Positions 26,395-36,266 of a stretch of 64,000 nt of DNA are shown in pieces. Position 1 is the first letter of the stretch. Each line of letters opens with the position of its first letter. Position numbers and translations under genes: made by a program. The notes below the pieces were generated by a model. That model was not told where the DNA came from and ran no database searches. It was given only the letters and a program-made list of their open reading frames with translations. Source of the DNA: Natronomonas pharaonis DSM 2160 (GTDB lineage Archaea > Halobacteriota > Halobacteria > Halobacteriales > Haloarculaceae); the NCBI RefSeq assembly GCF_000026045.1, contig NC_007426.1, positions 930,001 to 994,000 of the forward strand, written 5' to 3'.

Positions 26395-26469
26395 TGGGCC
26401 AACTCGGATTTGAACCGAGGACCTCCCGGTTATCAGCCGAGCGCTCATACCTAGCTGAGCTATTGGCCC
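26395..26469 (-). tRNA. tRNA-Ile (GAT anticodon)
   Basis: On the minus strand the gene begins GGGCCAATAGCTCAG and ends GGTTCAAATCCGAGTTGGCCCA. The seven-base acceptor stem GGGCCAA pairs with TTGGCCC, the discriminator is A, the T-loop GGTTCAAATCC is standard, and the anticodon loop CTGATAA gives GAT, hence Ile. There is no intron and CCA is not encoded. It marks the right edge of the accessory island. Confidence 0.93.
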
Positions 26470-26543
26470 TAGGTTGGCGCAGTTCATCGTAGCGGGGTGA
26501 TTTGTTTAAACGTTTCTCTTCGTCCGCCCCACGTCCCGTGGTG

Positions 26544-27158
26544 TCACGCCGTTCGGTCGGAGTCGGTGTCGTCGTCCTCGTCGGGTTCGGGGTCGGTGAA
26601 CTCGTAGTCCGCTTCGCCCATTTCGACGGTATCGCCGGCTGCATCGGGACCGGACGCGTCACCGGGGAAGCCACCTCCGGGGCCACCGCCGCCCGGGAAG
26701 CCCTGCCCGGCCGTCTCGTCGCCGCCCGGGAAGCCGCCCACGTAAACGTTGCCGGAGGCGAAGCCGCCGGTCTTGTCGTCGAGGAACGGCGTGACGACGT
26801 ACTTTTTCGTCGCAATGCGGATGGGATACCGGGTCGGTGGAAGCACCAGCAACAGCCCGATGAAGTCGGTGATGACGCCGGGCGTCAGCATGAGCGTCCC
26901 GGCGATGATAAGCAACAGCCCGTCCAGCAGCTCGTTGGTGGGCGCGTCTCCGTTTGCGAGCTTGCGCTGTATCTTCCGGAGGGTGTGTCGCCCTTCGGCG
27001 CGGGCAAACAGCAGCCCGAGCAGCGCCGTGAGGACGACCACCGCGACGGTCGCGACGGGGCCGATGGTGACCGGTCCCAGCCGCGTCGCAAGCACGACAA
27101 GCAGCAGGATATCCACGACCGGGACGAGCAACAGCAGGCCGATGACCCGCAGTCTCAT
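26544..27158 (-). CDS. FxsA family membrane protein
   Basis: A 204-residue protein. The ATG at 27158 gives MRLRVIGLLLLVPVVDILLL, and the FxsA core has about four hydrophobic helices with the motif GTLMLTPGVITDFIGLLLVLPPTR. A Gly/Pro/Phe-rich stretch (repeated GGFPGG) and an acidic tail follow; these are not part of the bacterial FxsA core and likely lie in the cytoplasm. FxsA is known from exclusion of phage T7 in E. coli, and its normal role is unclear. It is divergent from gpmI with about 120 bases between them. Confidence 0.8.
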   Translation of the reverse strand: MRLRVIGLLLLVPVVDILLLVVLATRLGPVTIGPVATVAVVVLTALLGLLFARAEGRHTLRKIQRKLANGDAPTNELLDGLLLIIAGTLMLTPGVITDFIGLLLVLPPTRYPIRIATKKYVVTPFLDDKTGGFASGNVYVGGFPGGDETAGQGFPGGGGPGGGFPGDASGPDAAGDTVEMGEADYEFTDPEPDEDDDTDSDRTA

Positions 27159-27281
27159 ACCGCCCGCTACCGGCGGCCGGGGGAAAACCTTTCCGAGACG
27201 ACCGGTCGTGTCGGTGGCGGCCCACCAGCCCCGGCAGCGACACCGATACGGCCTTACGGCCCGGCCGGCTTTGCCTACCTG

Positions 27282-28802
27282 ATGGAAGCAGCGCTTGTCA
27301 TCCTCGACGGCTGGGGGCTCGGCGACGGCGACGAGACCGACGCCGTCGCGGCCGCCGACACGCCGGCGTTCGACGCCCTCGCCGAGCGGGGTGCGACCGG
27401 ACAGCTGGAGACCCACGGCCGCAGCGTGGGGCTGCCGGACGGACAGATGGGCAACAGCGAGGTCGGCCACCTCAATATCGGCGCGGGCCGCGTCGTCAAG
27501 CAGGACTCGACGCGCGTCACCGACGACATCGACGCCGGCGTCTTCGCGGACAACGAGGCGCTGGCGCGGGCGTTCGACCACGCCGACGACCACGACGGCC
27601 GCGTCCACTTTATGGGGCTTGTCAGCGACGGCGGCGTCCACTCTTATCAGTCGCATCTGCACGCACTCGTCGACCTCGCCGCCGAGCGGGGCGTGGAGGC
27701 GGTCACCCACGCGTTCACCGACGGCCGGGATACGGCCCCGAAAAGCGGCGTCGGCTTCATCGAAGACCTTGCGGCGACCGTCGAGGAGGCCGGGACCGGC
27801 GACGTCGCAACTGTTTGCGGCCGCTACTACGCGATGGACCGGGATGAAAACTGGGAGCGGACAAAGCGCGCCTACGACGCCATCGTTCACCGGGAGGCCC
27901 CCCACGAGGCCGACTCAGCAGTTGCGGCCGTCGCGGCCTCCTATGACCGCGGCGACACCGACGAGTACGTCGAGCCGACGCTCGTTTCCGGCACGGACGC
28001 GCCGCTTTCGGCCGATGACGCCGTCGTCTTCTTCAATTTCCGTGCCGACCGGGCTCGCCAGCTCGTCCGCATGCTAGCCGACATCGACCCCGACTGGGCG
28101 TTCGAGACCGACCCGCCGGCAGCAGCACTCGTCACGATGACCGAGTACGACGAGACGTTCGACCTGCCGGTTGCGTACCCGCCGCTTGCGCCCGAGCAGC
28201 CGCTTGGCGCGGTGCTCGCCGAGAGCGACCGCACGCAGCTTCGGATGGCCGAATCCGAGAAGTACGCCCACGTCACCTACTTCCTGAACGGCGGCCGCGA
28301 GGTCGCCTTCGAGGGCGAGCGCCGCGATATCGTCGACAGCCCCGACGTGCCGACCTACGACGAGCAGCCGGCGATGTCGGCCCCGGAGCTGACCGACGCC
28401 GCAATCGACCACATCGGGGCCGACGCCCCCGACGTACTCGTGTTGAACTACGCGAACCCGGACATGGTCGGCCACACCGGTGACTTCGAGGCCGCCAAGG
28501 CGGCCATCGAGGCTGTCGACGAACAGCTCGGTCGGCTGGAAAGCGCAATCAGGGAGGCCGGCGGCCACCTCTTTGTCACGGCCGACCACGGCAACGCCGA
28601 CGACATGGGCACGCCGGAGGCACCCCACACCGCTCACACGACGAACCCGGTTCCGTTCGTCTACTGTACGCCGGACGGCACCGACGGCGGCTACACCGTT
28701 CGGGATGGCGGTACCCTCGCCGACATCGCGCCGACGCTGCTTTCGACTATCGGTGTCGACATCCCGGAGACGATGACCGGCGAATCGCTGTTGGAGCGAT
28801 GA
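27282..28802 (+). CDS. gpmI: 2,3-bisphosphoglycerate-independent phosphoglycerate mutase
   Basis: A 506-residue alkaline-phosphatase-superfamily mutase that interconverts 3- and 2-phosphoglycerate in glycolysis and gluconeogenesis. It starts MEAALVILDGWGLGDG (metal-binding Asp), has the phosphoserine loop LPDGQMGNSEVGHLNIGAGR, the inserted transferase domain with THAFTDGRDT, and the metal-site blocks NYANPDMVGHTG and FVTADHGNADDM. Length is normal for GpmI. The start at 27282 is the first ATG with homology after it, although the frame is open far upstream. The hydrolase gene follows with a four-base overlap. Confidence 0.95.
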   Translation: MEAALVILDGWGLGDGDETDAVAAADTPAFDALAERGATGQLETHGRSVGLPDGQMGNSEVGHLNIGAGRVVKQDSTRVTDDIDAGVFADNEALARAFDHADDHDGRVHFMGLVSDGGVHSYQSHLHALVDLAAERGVEAVTHAFTDGRDTAPKSGVGFIEDLAATVEEAGTGDVATVCGRYYAMDRDENWERTKRAYDAIVHREAPHEADSAVAAVAASYDRGDTDEYVEPTLVSGTDAPLSADDAVVFFNFRADRARQLVRMLADIDPDWAFETDPPAAALVTMTEYDETFDLPVAYPPLAPEQPLGAVLAESDRTQLRMAESEKYAHVTYFLNGGREVAFEGERRDIVDSPDVPTYDEQPAMSAPELTDAAIDHIGADAPDVLVLNYANPDMVGHTGDFEAAKAAIEAVDEQLGRLESAIREAGGHLFVTADHGNADDMGTPEAPHTAHTTNPVPFVYCTPDGTDGGYTVRDGGTLADIAPTLLSTIGVDIPETMTGESLLER

Positions 28803-29410
28803 GCAAGTCCGTCGTCGTCCCTGCGGACCGCGATATTCGCGGCACGCTCGATGCGCCCGACGCCGATAGGTGTGTCGTCGCCTGCCCGCCACATCCACAG
28901 CACGGCGGCAACCGCAACGACCCGCGGCTTGAGGCCGTCAGCGACGACCTCGATGCTGCCTGTCTGCGCTTCGACTACGGCCCGTGGGACGAGGGCCGCG
29001 GCGAACTCGAAGACGTCCGGGCGGCGTACGCGTGGGCGCGAGAGCGATACGACGCTGTCGGGCTCTTCGGCTACAGCTTCGGCGGCTGTCTGGCGCTTGT
29101 CGCCGCCGCGGCGGAATCGGAGGCGGGCACGCCGCCATCGGCGGTCGCTGTGCTCTCACCGGCGGCGTCGCTTGCTGCTGGCGAGCTCGATGCCGTCGCC
29201 GCCGTCGCTGATATTGACGCGCCGATGGCGCTGGTCTACGGCGAGCGGGACACGATGATTGACGCGACGGCGGTTGCCGACGCTCTCACCGACGCTGGCG
29301 GCGACGTTGCGTCGCTGCCGGCCGACCACTTCTTCGTCGGCCAGACACAGCGCGTCGGCGCGGCTATCGCCGCGTTCTTCAACGATGGGGCGCTTCCCGA
29401 CTCGGTCTGA
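28799..29410 (+). CDS. Alpha/beta hydrolase, dienelactone-hydrolase-like
   Basis: A 203-residue alpha/beta hydrolase with the oxyanion-side loop CPPHPQHGGNRNDPR, nucleophile elbow GLFGYSFGGCLAL (Ser), acid position near VYGERDTMID, and the His in LPADHFFVGQ. This arrangement matches the KANL3/Tex30-type or dienelactone hydrolase-like proteins often fused or linked to core metabolism in haloarchaea. It overlaps gpmI by four bases (ATGA), so it is translated with it. The substrate is unknown. Confidence 0.8.
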   Translation: MSKSVVVPADRDIRGTLDAPDADRCVVACPPHPQHGGNRNDPRLEAVSDDLDAACLRFDYGPWDEGRGELEDVRAAYAWARERYDAVGLFGYSFGGCLALVAAAAESEAGTPPSAVAVLSPAASLAAGELDAVAAVADIDAPMALVYGERDTMIDATAVADALTDAGGDVASLPADHFFVGQTQRVGAAIAAFFNDGALPDSV

Positions 29411-29497
29411 GCCGCCCTGTGGCTCGCCCCCACGGGACCGGCGCCCGCAGTCGGCGACTGTCGAAACCGTTTTGTCCGACGCTCGCGCACCGTCGGT

Positions 29498-31144
29498 ATG
29501 CCGACGGAGCTTACTGATTACGACCCCTCGATGGGGAACAAGTTCATTTTCGTCACCGGCGGGGTGATGTCCGGGCTGGGCAAGGGCATCACCGCCGCGA
29601 GCACGGGACGCCTGCTCGCTAACGCCGGCTTCGACGTGACGGCGGTCAAGATAGACCCGTATCTCAACGTCGACGCCGGAACGATGAACCCCTACCAGCA
29701 CGGTGAGGTCTACGTGCTGAAAGACGGCGGCGAGGTCGACCTCGATTTGGGGAACTACGAGCGGTTCCTCGATATCGACATGACCTTCGACCACAACATC
29801 ACGACGGGAAAGACCTACCGGCACGTCATCGAAAAAGAGCGTGCCGGCGATTATCTCGGCAAAACGGTCCAGATTATCCCACACGTCACAGACGACATCA
29901 AACGTCGGATTCGGGAGGCCGCCGAGGGCCACGACGTCTGTATCATCGAAGTCGGCGGCACCGTCGGCGACATCGAAGGAATGCCCTACCTCGAGGCGCT
30001 CCGGCAGTTCGCCCACGAGGAGGATGACGACGATATTCTCTTTACCCACGTCACGCTCGTCCCCTACTCGAAGAACGGCGAACAAAAAACCAAGCCCACT
30101 CAACACTCCGTCAAGGAACTGCGGTCTATCGGCCTGCAGCCGGACATTCTCGTCGGCCGCTGTGAGGACAAACTCGACATCGAGGCCAAAGAGAAAATCG
30201 CGCTGTTTTGCGACGTGCCTATGGATGCGGTCTTTTCGAACCCCGATGTCGAGGACATCTACCACGTCCCCCTGATGGTCGAAGAGGAGGGCCTCGACCA
30301 GTATGTGATGGAACAGCTCGGCCTCGACGAGCGAGCGCTGCCGCCCGAAGAGCGGGCCAACGAGTGGCGCGACATCGTCACCCAGGAGACGACCGACGAA
30401 GTCGACATCGCGCTGGTCGGCAAGTACGCCATGGAGGACGCCTATCTCTCGATTTATGAGTCGCTGAAACACGCCGGCTTCGAGACCAACACCGATGTCA
30501 ACGTCCTGTGGGTCGACGCCGACGAGATGGACGACGCCCACGCCGACCGGCTCAGCCGTGCTGACGGCATTATCGTTCCCGGCGGCTTCGGCAGCCGCGG
30601 CACGGAGGGCAAAATCGAGGCCATCACATACGCCCGTGAAAACGACGTCCCGTTCCTCGGGCTCTGTCTCGGCTTCCAGATGGCGGTCGTCGAGTACGCC
30701 CGCAACGTCTGCGGGCTCGACGGGGCTCACTCCGCCGAAATCGACGACGAAACCGACCATCCGGTCATCGACATCCTGCCCGAGCAGTACGAGGTCGAAG
30801 ATATGGGCGGGACGATGCGGCTCGGCGCTCACGAAACCGACATCGAAGCGGGGACGCTGGCCCACGAACTCTACGCGGACGAACAGTGTACCGAACGGCA
30901 CCGCCACCGCTACGAAGTCAATCCCGAGTACATCGAGACGCTCGAGTCGGCGGGGCTGGTCTTTTCCGGCCAAGACCAAAACCGCATGGAGATTCTGGAA
31001 CTGCCCGACCACCCGTTCTTCTTCGGCACGCAGTTCCATCCGGAGTTCCGTTCCCGGCCCGGCCGTGCCTCACCGCCGTTCGTTGGGCTGGTCGAAACGA
31101 TACTCGAAACGACCGACACTGACACCGAAGAGGTGACCGCATAA
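29498..31144 (+). CDS. pyrG: CTP synthase
   Basis: A 548-residue enzyme that aminates UTP to CTP with glutamine and ATP. The synthetase domain shows [18 protein letters not shown] (P-loop), [20 protein letters not shown] and [12 protein letters not shown]-like blocks. The class I glutaminase domain has the nucleophile loop FLGLCLGFQ and the HPEF with His-Glu of the triad. The first residues before MGNKF (about 10) are extra, so an internal ATG at 29531 is an alternative start. It overlaps guaAb by one base. Confidence 0.95.
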   Translation: MPTELTDYDPSMGNKFIFVTGGVMSGLGKGITAASTGRLLANAGFDVTAVKIDPYLNVDAGTMNPYQHGEVYVLKDGGEVDLDLGNYERFLDIDMTFDHNITTGKTYRHVIEKERAGDYLGKTVQIIPHVTDDIKRRIREAAEGHDVCIIEVGGTVGDIEGMPYLEALRQFAHEEDDDDILFTHVTLVPYSKNGEQKTKPTQHSVKELRSIGLQPDILVGRCEDKLDIEAKEKIALFCDVPMDAVFSNPDVEDIYHVPLMVEEEGLDQYVMEQLGLDERALPPEERANEWRDIVTQETTDEVDIALVGKYAMEDAYLSIYESLKHAGFETNTDVNVLWVDADEMDDAHADRLSRADGIIVPGGFGSRGTEGKIEAITYARENDVPFLGLCLGFQMAVVEYARNVCGLDGAHSAEIDDETDHPVIDILPEQYEVEDMGGTMRLGAHETDIEAGTLAHELYADEQCTERHRHRYEVNPEYIETLESAGLVFSGQDQNRMEILELPDHPFFFGTQFHPEFRSRPGRASPPFVGLVETILETTDTDTEEVTA

Positions 31145-32061
31145 TGGTTGAACCCACAGCATTCATCGACGAAAAGATTGCAGAGATAGCCGACGATGTC
31201 GGCGACGCAAACGCCGTTATCGCGCTGTCGGGGGGCGTCGACTCCTCGACGGCCGCCGCCCTCGCCTACGAGGCCATCGGCGACCAGCTGACGCCCGTCT
31301 ACGTCGACACCGGGCTGATGCGGAAAGGCGAAACCGACCAGATTCGCGACACGTTCGACTACATGGACAGCCTGCGAATCATCGACGCCCGCGACCGCTT
31401 CCTTGATGCGCTGTCAGGCATCACCGACCCCGAAGAGAAGCGACACGCCATCGGCGAGCAGTTCATTCGCGAGTTCGAGACCGTCGCCCGCGATGTCGAC
31501 GCCGATTACCTCGTCCAGGGGACCATCTACCCCGACCGTATCGAATCCGAGGGGACCATCAAATCCCATCACAACGTCGGCGGCCTTCCCGAGGTCGTCG
31601 ACTTCGAGGGTATCGTCGAACCGATGCGAGACCTCTACAAGGACGAGGTCCGCGAGGTCGCCCGCGAACTCGACCTCGAATCCATCATCGCAGAGCGGAT
31701 GCCGTTCCCCGGCCCGGGGCTTGCTATCCGCGTCCTCGGCGAGGTAACAGACGAGAAACTCGCGGTCGCCCGTGAAGCCAACCACGTCGTCGAGGAGGAA
31801 CTCGAAGAGTACGAGCCATGGCAGGCCCTGGCGGCGGTGCTGGGCAAGGCGACCGGCGTCAAGGGTGACAACCGCGTCCACGGCTGGGTGGTGTCGGTCC
31901 GGTCCGTCGAATCCCGCGACGGCATGACCGCCCGCGCCCAAGAGCTTGACTGGGAGACGCTCCAGCGCATCCAGTCTCGCATTACGGGCGAAAACGAGAA
32001 CGTCGCCCGCGTCGTCTACGACGTGACCCACAAACCACCGGCGACCATCGAATATGAGTGA
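31144..32061 (+). CDS. guaAb: GMP synthase, ATP pyrophosphatase subunit
   Basis: A 305-residue subunit that adenylates XMP and aminates it to GMP. The PP-loop is [31 protein letters not shown] and the C-terminal dimer block ([15 protein letters not shown] and [18 protein letters not shown]) are typical. As in other archaea the glutaminase is a separate protein, and it is not in this window. Its ATG shares one base with the pyrG stop, so the two nucleotide-amination steps are coupled. Confidence 0.95.
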   Translation: MVEPTAFIDEKIAEIADDVGDANAVIALSGGVDSSTAAALAYEAIGDQLTPVYVDTGLMRKGETDQIRDTFDYMDSLRIIDARDRFLDALSGITDPEEKRHAIGEQFIREFETVARDVDADYLVQGTIYPDRIESEGTIKSHHNVGGLPEVVDFEGIVEPMRDLYKDEVREVARELDLESIIAERMPFPGPGLAIRVLGEVTDEKLAVAREANHVVEEELEEYEPWQALAAVLGKATGVKGDNRVHGWVVSVRSVESRDGMTARAQELDWETLQRIQSRITGENENVARVVYDVTHKPPATIEYE

Positions 32062-32374
32062 GGTCGTCATCGCGGGCCCGGACCCTGAAGGGCTCGGCGA
32101 GGCGCTCGAAGCCGAAGGGGCGTCGGTCAGCCACGCTGACGGGACGGCCACCCGCCCGGACCTCGAAGACGCCGGTATCGTCGACGCCGACGTGTTTGTC
32201 GTCACCGACGCGGGGCTGGCAACGTCGGTTCCTATCGCCGTTGACTCCAACCCCGACATCCGCATTGTGATGTACACCCGCGATTCCGTCCCCGAGTTCG
32301 TGAAGGGACAGGCCGGTCACATCATCGACCCGGCCATCCTCGACCCCGAGACGGTCGCCGAAGAGCTCGTATAA
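32054..32374 (+). CDS. DUF7126 family protein
   Basis: A 106-residue small protein overlapping the guaAb end by eight bases. It has a Rossmann-like start ([20 protein letters not shown]), an inner [18 protein letters not shown], and a closing [13 protein letters not shown]. Homologues are common in haloarchaea next to purine and CTP genes and are sometimes called CTP synthetase, which is a name carried over from the neighbourhood. It probably binds a nucleotide or a partner enzyme. Role unknown. Confidence 0.75.
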   Translation: MSEVVIAGPDPEGLGEALEAEGASVSHADGTATRPDLEDAGIVDADVFVVTDAGLATSVPIAVDSNPDIRIVMYTRDSVPEFVKGQAGHIIDPAILDPETVAEELV

Positions 32375-32394
32375 AGTCTCTCCTTGCGGCCCTT

Positions 32395-33069
32395 TCAGTA
32401 GCGTTCTGCCAGCGCCCGAAGCCGCTCGCTGCCGCCCGTGCGGAACGGTGTTCCATGCCCCATCGCTGCCACCTCGAAGTCGGGCAGGCGAGCGGCAAGG
32501 TCGGCGATGCTCTCTTCGAGCCGGTCGCGGTCACGGCTAATAAACCACGGCGCTGGCGCGAGCTCGCCGTCGCGTTCGATGACCAAATCGCCGAGAAACG
32601 CCGCACTGCGTTCTTCGTGGACGTAGACGGTATGGCCCGGCGTGTGCCCCGGAGCGTGGTGGGCGGTGAAGCCGCCGACGGTGTCGCCGTCTTCGAGCGG
32701 CCGGACGCGGCGTTCCGGCAGGTCACCGACGAACGGCCCGGAAACGAGCTGTGTCAGCCGCTTTATTCCATATGGCGACGGCCGTTCGGCCCCGGTAAGC
32801 AGTGGCGCATCCGCCTGTCCAATGTACACTGGCGTGTCCACAGCGAGCGTCGATAACGGCCCGACGTGGTCGAAATCGTAGTGCGTGATGAGGATTCGTT
32901 CGAGGTCAGCGATATCGAAACCGGCGGCTTCGATTGCTTCGACCACTGTGCCCCCATCGAACGGTGTCCCAGCATCGACGAGTGTCAGTCCCTCGTCGTC
33001 AGCGACCAGATAGGCGTTGACGCCCATCGGCTCGAACCACCAGACGCCATCGCGCAACTCGGTTACCAT
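32395..33069 (-). CDS. Metallo-beta-lactamase-fold hydrolase
   Basis: A 224-residue MBL-fold protein from the ATG at 33069 (a TTG at 33096 also opens the frame). The metal motif is ITHYDFDHVGPL, so the second His of HxHxDH is Asp here; other ligands are in HAPGHTPGHTVYVH, AFLGDLVIE and AAMGHGTPF. Such changes occur in glyoxalase II-like archaeal members. It converges with the guaAb operon. The substrate is unknown; thioester or lactone hydrolysis is typical. Confidence 0.8.
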   Translation of the reverse strand: MVTELRDGVWWFEPMGVNAYLVADDEGLTLVDAGTPFDGGTVVEAIEAAGFDIADLERILITHYDFDHVGPLSTLAVDTPVYIGQADAPLLTGAERPSPYGIKRLTQLVSGPFVGDLPERRVRPLEDGDTVGGFTAHHAPGHTPGHTVYVHEERSAAFLGDLVIERDGELAPAPWFISRDRDRLEESIADLAARLPDFEVAAMGHGTPFRTGGSERLRALAERY

Positions 33070-33099
33070 AGGTCGGCGTAGGACCGCTGTGAACAAAAG

Positions 33100-34095
33100 C
33101 TACGGCTTCGGGGCGGCGTTCTGTAGTGCTGTCTCGGCGATGTTGCCGCCGTAGTCGGCGCTGCGGGACAGTGAGTCGACAACGAGACCGAGCAGTTGCG
33201 CCTGTTGGGGGTCAAGCTCTCGGATTTCGTCGTCGACGCGGCGGGTTAGCTCGTCGACGTTCGCGATTCGCGTGCGGGCGTCGTGTGCCAGCCGTGTCGC
33301 CCGGTCGGAGTCATCCTCCAGCAGCGCATCCATGCCCATATCGACGACTTCAGTCGCCTCATCGTGGAGGTCACGGATGGCGTCCGCGGCGTCTGTCGGC
33401 GGCGTCGACAGCGTCTCGGCGTGGGTCGCGATTTTCGCTGCGTGGTCGCCGATGCGCTCTAACTGGCGGGCGCTGGAGTGGTAGTCGAAACACGTCTCGC
33501 GGTCCAGACCGATAGTTGCGGCCGCCGAGGGGTCCCGCAGGACCGACCGGAACACCCGCGAGACCATCGACCACAGCCGGTCGACGTCGTCGTCGCGCTG
33601 GACGACATCGGCGGCCAGCTCGTCGTCGTCATCCAGCAGCGCGGTCACAGCGTCGGCGAGCATGGTCGTCGCCACGAGCCGCATCCGGGTGACGGCGTTG
33701 TGCATCGACAGTTCCGAGGAGTCGAGCAGGTCCTGGAGGCGGACCCGACCGGAGGTTTCGCCGATGACCTCCAGCCCGACGAGCCCCTGTGTGGCATCAC
33801 GGATGGTCCGTCGCTGGGCGGCGCTTACCTGCGCCGTCTCGAGCGTGATGATGTCGAAGCCGCTGACGTACATCGTCACGACCGCCCGCATCAGCTCGTC
33901 GCCTTCGAGGCCGGTGATGTCGAGCGTGCCTTCGATTTTATCGTCGCCGTGTCTCGGCGTCAAAAGGAGCGATTCCTCCTCGGGATGGAACTCGACGACG
34001 CTGCCACCGCTGATGTCGTTTTCCGTCGCCCACCCCTTTGGGAGCGACACTGTGTAGGTCGACCCGCCAGTCACCTGGACCTTCCGCGTCTCCAT
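33100..34095 (-). CDS. AbrB-PhoU fusion regulator
   Basis: A 331-residue protein. Residues 1-45 are a SpoVT/AbrB swapped-hairpin DNA-binding domain (VQVTGGSTYTVSLPKGWA). Residues 120-325 hold two PhoU three-helix repeats, with the conserved ARQLERIGDHAAKIATHAE and a DYGGNIAETAL. Such fusions are archaeal phosphate-signal regulators. The gene is divergent from pstS, with 180 bases of shared promoter region, so it is likely a repressor or sensor of the pst operon. That last step is inferred. Confidence 0.88.
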   Translation of the reverse strand: METRKVQVTGGSTYTVSLPKGWATENDISGGSVVEFHPEEESLLLTPRHGDDKIEGTLDITGLEGDELMRAVVTMYVSGFDIITLETAQVSAAQRRTIRDATQGLVGLEVIGETSGRVRLQDLLDSSELSMHNAVTRMRLVATTMLADAVTALLDDDDELAADVVQRDDDVDRLWSMVSRVFRSVLRDPSAAATIGLDRETCFDYHSSARQLERIGDHAAKIATHAETLSTPPTDAADAIRDLHDEATEVVDMGMDALLEDDSDRATRLAHDARTRIANVDELTRRVDDEIRELDPQQAQLLGLVVDSLSRSADYGGNIAETALQNAAPKP

Positions 34096-34246
34096 ACCCG
34101 ACGCTACTCACCGGTATCATAAACCTCTGTCGAGATATATAGATGCCACGAATGGGCGCATATCGGCTGCTAAAGGGTTTTTGAGCCGCAACCGGAAGTC
34201 GAATACTGGCAATATTTGGGTTTGAAACCCTGTACCAAACATAGGT

Positions 34247-34254
34247 CTATATAG
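34247..34254 (+). promoter_or_regulatory. TATA box of the pst operon
   Basis: CTATATAG lies about 28 bases before the GTG at 34276 and 52 before the ATG at 34300. Two TTTGGG/CCAAAC-like and GAAACCC stretches at 34216-34240 directly upstream could be phosphate-control sites, but no exact repeat was found. Confidence 0.55.
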
Positions 34255-34275
34255 AAAACATAGTGGAGTACTTAG

Positions 34276-35361
34276 GTGTCCGGTGGGCGAGTAACGACAA
34301 TGACACGAGGCCGGGAGCAGTCCTCATCCGGCGGCCGGTCGATGTCGCGTCGGTCGCTGCTCGCCGCCGCCGGTGCCGGACTTGCTGCCCTGTCGGGATG
34401 TACCGTTCTCGGCGACCCGCCCGGCGAAGACAGCGGGCTTCGCGGTGAGATTACCATGGACGGGAGCAACACCGTGCTGCCACACGGGGCGGCCGTCGCC
34501 GAAGAGTTCCTCTGGCGGAACAACCGCGTGACGATTCCGGTTCGCGGCTCGGGGACCGGCGCTGGCTTCCAGCAGTTCTGCCGCGGCGAAACCGACATCC
34601 AGAACGCCAGCCGGCCGGTACAGGAGAGCGAAGAACAGCTCTGTACGGAGAACGGTGTCGACTACATCGAGCTGGAGGCGCTCTTGGACGGCATCGCCAT
34701 CATGGTCGATGCAGACAACGACTGGTGTGACTGCCTGACCGTCGAGGAGCTTCGGGCGATGTGGGAGTCGGGCTCGGACGTCGAGACGTGGAGCGACGTC
34801 CGGCCGGCGTGGCCGGACGAAGAAATCGACTTCTTCGGCCGCGATACGGCTTCCGGTACCTTCGATTCGTTCACCGAGCGGCTGATGGGTGAAACCGGGA
34901 ACATCCGCAACGACTACTCGGCCAGCTCGGATACGAACGTCATCGTCCGCGGCGTCAGCGGAAACCGGAACGCTATCGGGTTCGGCGGGGCCGGCTTCTA
35001 CTACGAGAACGAAGACCAACTCCGGCTTGTCGGGGTCGACGACGGCAATGGCTGCGTTCGTCCGACCCGCGAGACAATCGAAAACGAAGAGTACACGCCG
35101 CTTACACGACCGATGTACGTCTATCTGAGCACCGAACGCCTCGACGACCCGGCCGTGCAGGCGTTCGCCCGGTTTTACTTCGAGGAGATAGACGACGCGG
35201 TCCACGAATCGGCCGTCGAGGCCGGCATCGCCGCCCCCAACGAGACGTTGACGTGGACACAATGGGCGGCTCGACGCGTCGGCTACTACGCCGCCCCCGA
35301 CGAGGTCGTTGATGAAAGCCGTGCGAAACTCGAACAGAAGATAGCGGAGGCAACCGAATGA
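34276..35361 (+). CDS. pstS: Phosphate ABC transporter substrate-binding lipoprotein
   Basis: A 361-residue exported phosphate-binding protein. [20 protein letters not shown] followed by Cys forms a twin-arginine signal with a lipobox, so the mature protein is lipid-anchored outside. [20 protein letters not shown] is the N-terminal phosphate-binding loop, and [17 protein letters not shown] is the central one. The GTG at 34276 would be leaderless given the TATA at 34247; the ATG at 34300 is an alternative with a short leader. It opens pstSCAB-phoU. Confidence 0.92.
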   Translation: MSGGRVTTMTRGREQSSSGGRSMSRRSLLAAAGAGLAALSGCTVLGDPPGEDSGLRGEITMDGSNTVLPHGAAVAEEFLWRNNRVTIPVRGSGTGAGFQQFCRGETDIQNASRPVQESEEQLCTENGVDYIELEALLDGIAIMVDADNDWCDCLTVEELRAMWESGSDVETWSDVRPAWPDEEIDFFGRDTASGTFDSFTERLMGETGNIRNDYSASSDTNVIVRGVSGNRNAIGFGGAGFYYENEDQLRLVGVDDGNGCVRPTRETIENEEYTPLTRPMYVYLSTERLDDPAVQAFARFYFEEIDDAVHESAVEAGIAAPNETLTWTQWAARRVGYYAAPDEVVDESRAKLEQKIAEATE

Positions 35362-36266
35362 GCACGACCGACATTACCGACGACGCCGTCAGCGACCGGG
35401 CGACAACGATTGCCCGCGTCGTCTTCTTTGCCTGTGCGCTCGTCACCGTCCTGACAACGTTCGGCATCGTCCTCGTGCTCATCACCGGCTCGATTCCCTT
35501 CTTCCGGGAGGTTTCTGTCATCGAGTTCTTCACCTCGACGGAGTGGTCGCCCAGAATCGAGCCCAACTCCTACGGTGTGCTCCCGCTCGTGTGGGGGACG
35601 ATGATGATTGTGGTCGGCAGCGCCGCGATAGCGCTCCCGGTCGGCGTCCTGACCGCAATCTATCTCTCCGAGTACGCCGACCGTCGCACCCGGAAAGTGC
35701 TGAAGCCGACGCTCGAAATCTTGGCCGGCGTGCCGACCATCGTGTATGGCTTCTTCGCCATCTCGTTTATCACCCCACAGATACAGCGCGTCTTCCCCGA
35801 GACGGGGACGTTCAACGCACTCTCGGCGGCTATCGTGGTCGGTATCATGATTATCCCAATGGTCTCGTCGCTTTCGGAGGACGCGATGTCATCGGTACCG
35901 GACGACCTCCGCAACGCCGGCTACGGACTCGGCGCGACGAAGTTCGAGGTCTCGACACAAATCGTGCTGCCGGCCGCCGTCTCCGGCATCCTCGCGTCGT
36001 TCGTCCTTGCCATCTCTCGGGCCATCGGCGAGACCATGGCGGTGACGCTTGCGGCCGGGATGAGCCCGACTATCACCCTTGACCCGCTTGAGGAGATTCA
36101 GACGATGACTGCCTACATGGTCGAAATCGGTATCGGCGACGTCTCCGTCGGCTCCATCGGCTATCAGTCGCTGTTTGCGGTCGGGCTGTTGCTTTTTGTC
36201 ATGACGCTTGCGATGAACGTACTGAGCCAACTTGTCCGGTCCCGCTATCGGGAGGTGTACGAATAG
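35358..36266 (+). CDS. pstC: Phosphate ABC transporter permease
   Basis: A 302-residue membrane protein with about six helices and the BPD_transp_1 coupling segment around [31 protein letters not shown] (split here: the EAA-like loop begins at about residue 190). It forms the channel with PstA. The ATG overlaps the pstS stop by four bases, and pstA begins directly after its stop. It is shorter in the first periplasmic loop than bacterial PstC. Confidence 0.92.
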   Translation: MSTTDITDDAVSDRATTIARVVFFACALVTVLTTFGIVLVLITGSIPFFREVSVIEFFTSTEWSPRIEPNSYGVLPLVWGTMMIVVGSAAIALPVGVLTAIYLSEYADRRTRKVLKPTLEILAGVPTIVYGFFAISFITPQIQRVFPETGTFNALSAAIVVGIMIIPMVSSLSEDAMSSVPDDLRNAGYGLGATKFEVSTQIVLPAAVSGILASFVLAISRAIGETMAVTLAAGMSPTITLDPLEEIQTMTAYMVEIGIGDVSVGSIGYQSLFAVGLLLFVMTLAMNVLSQLVRSRYREVYE

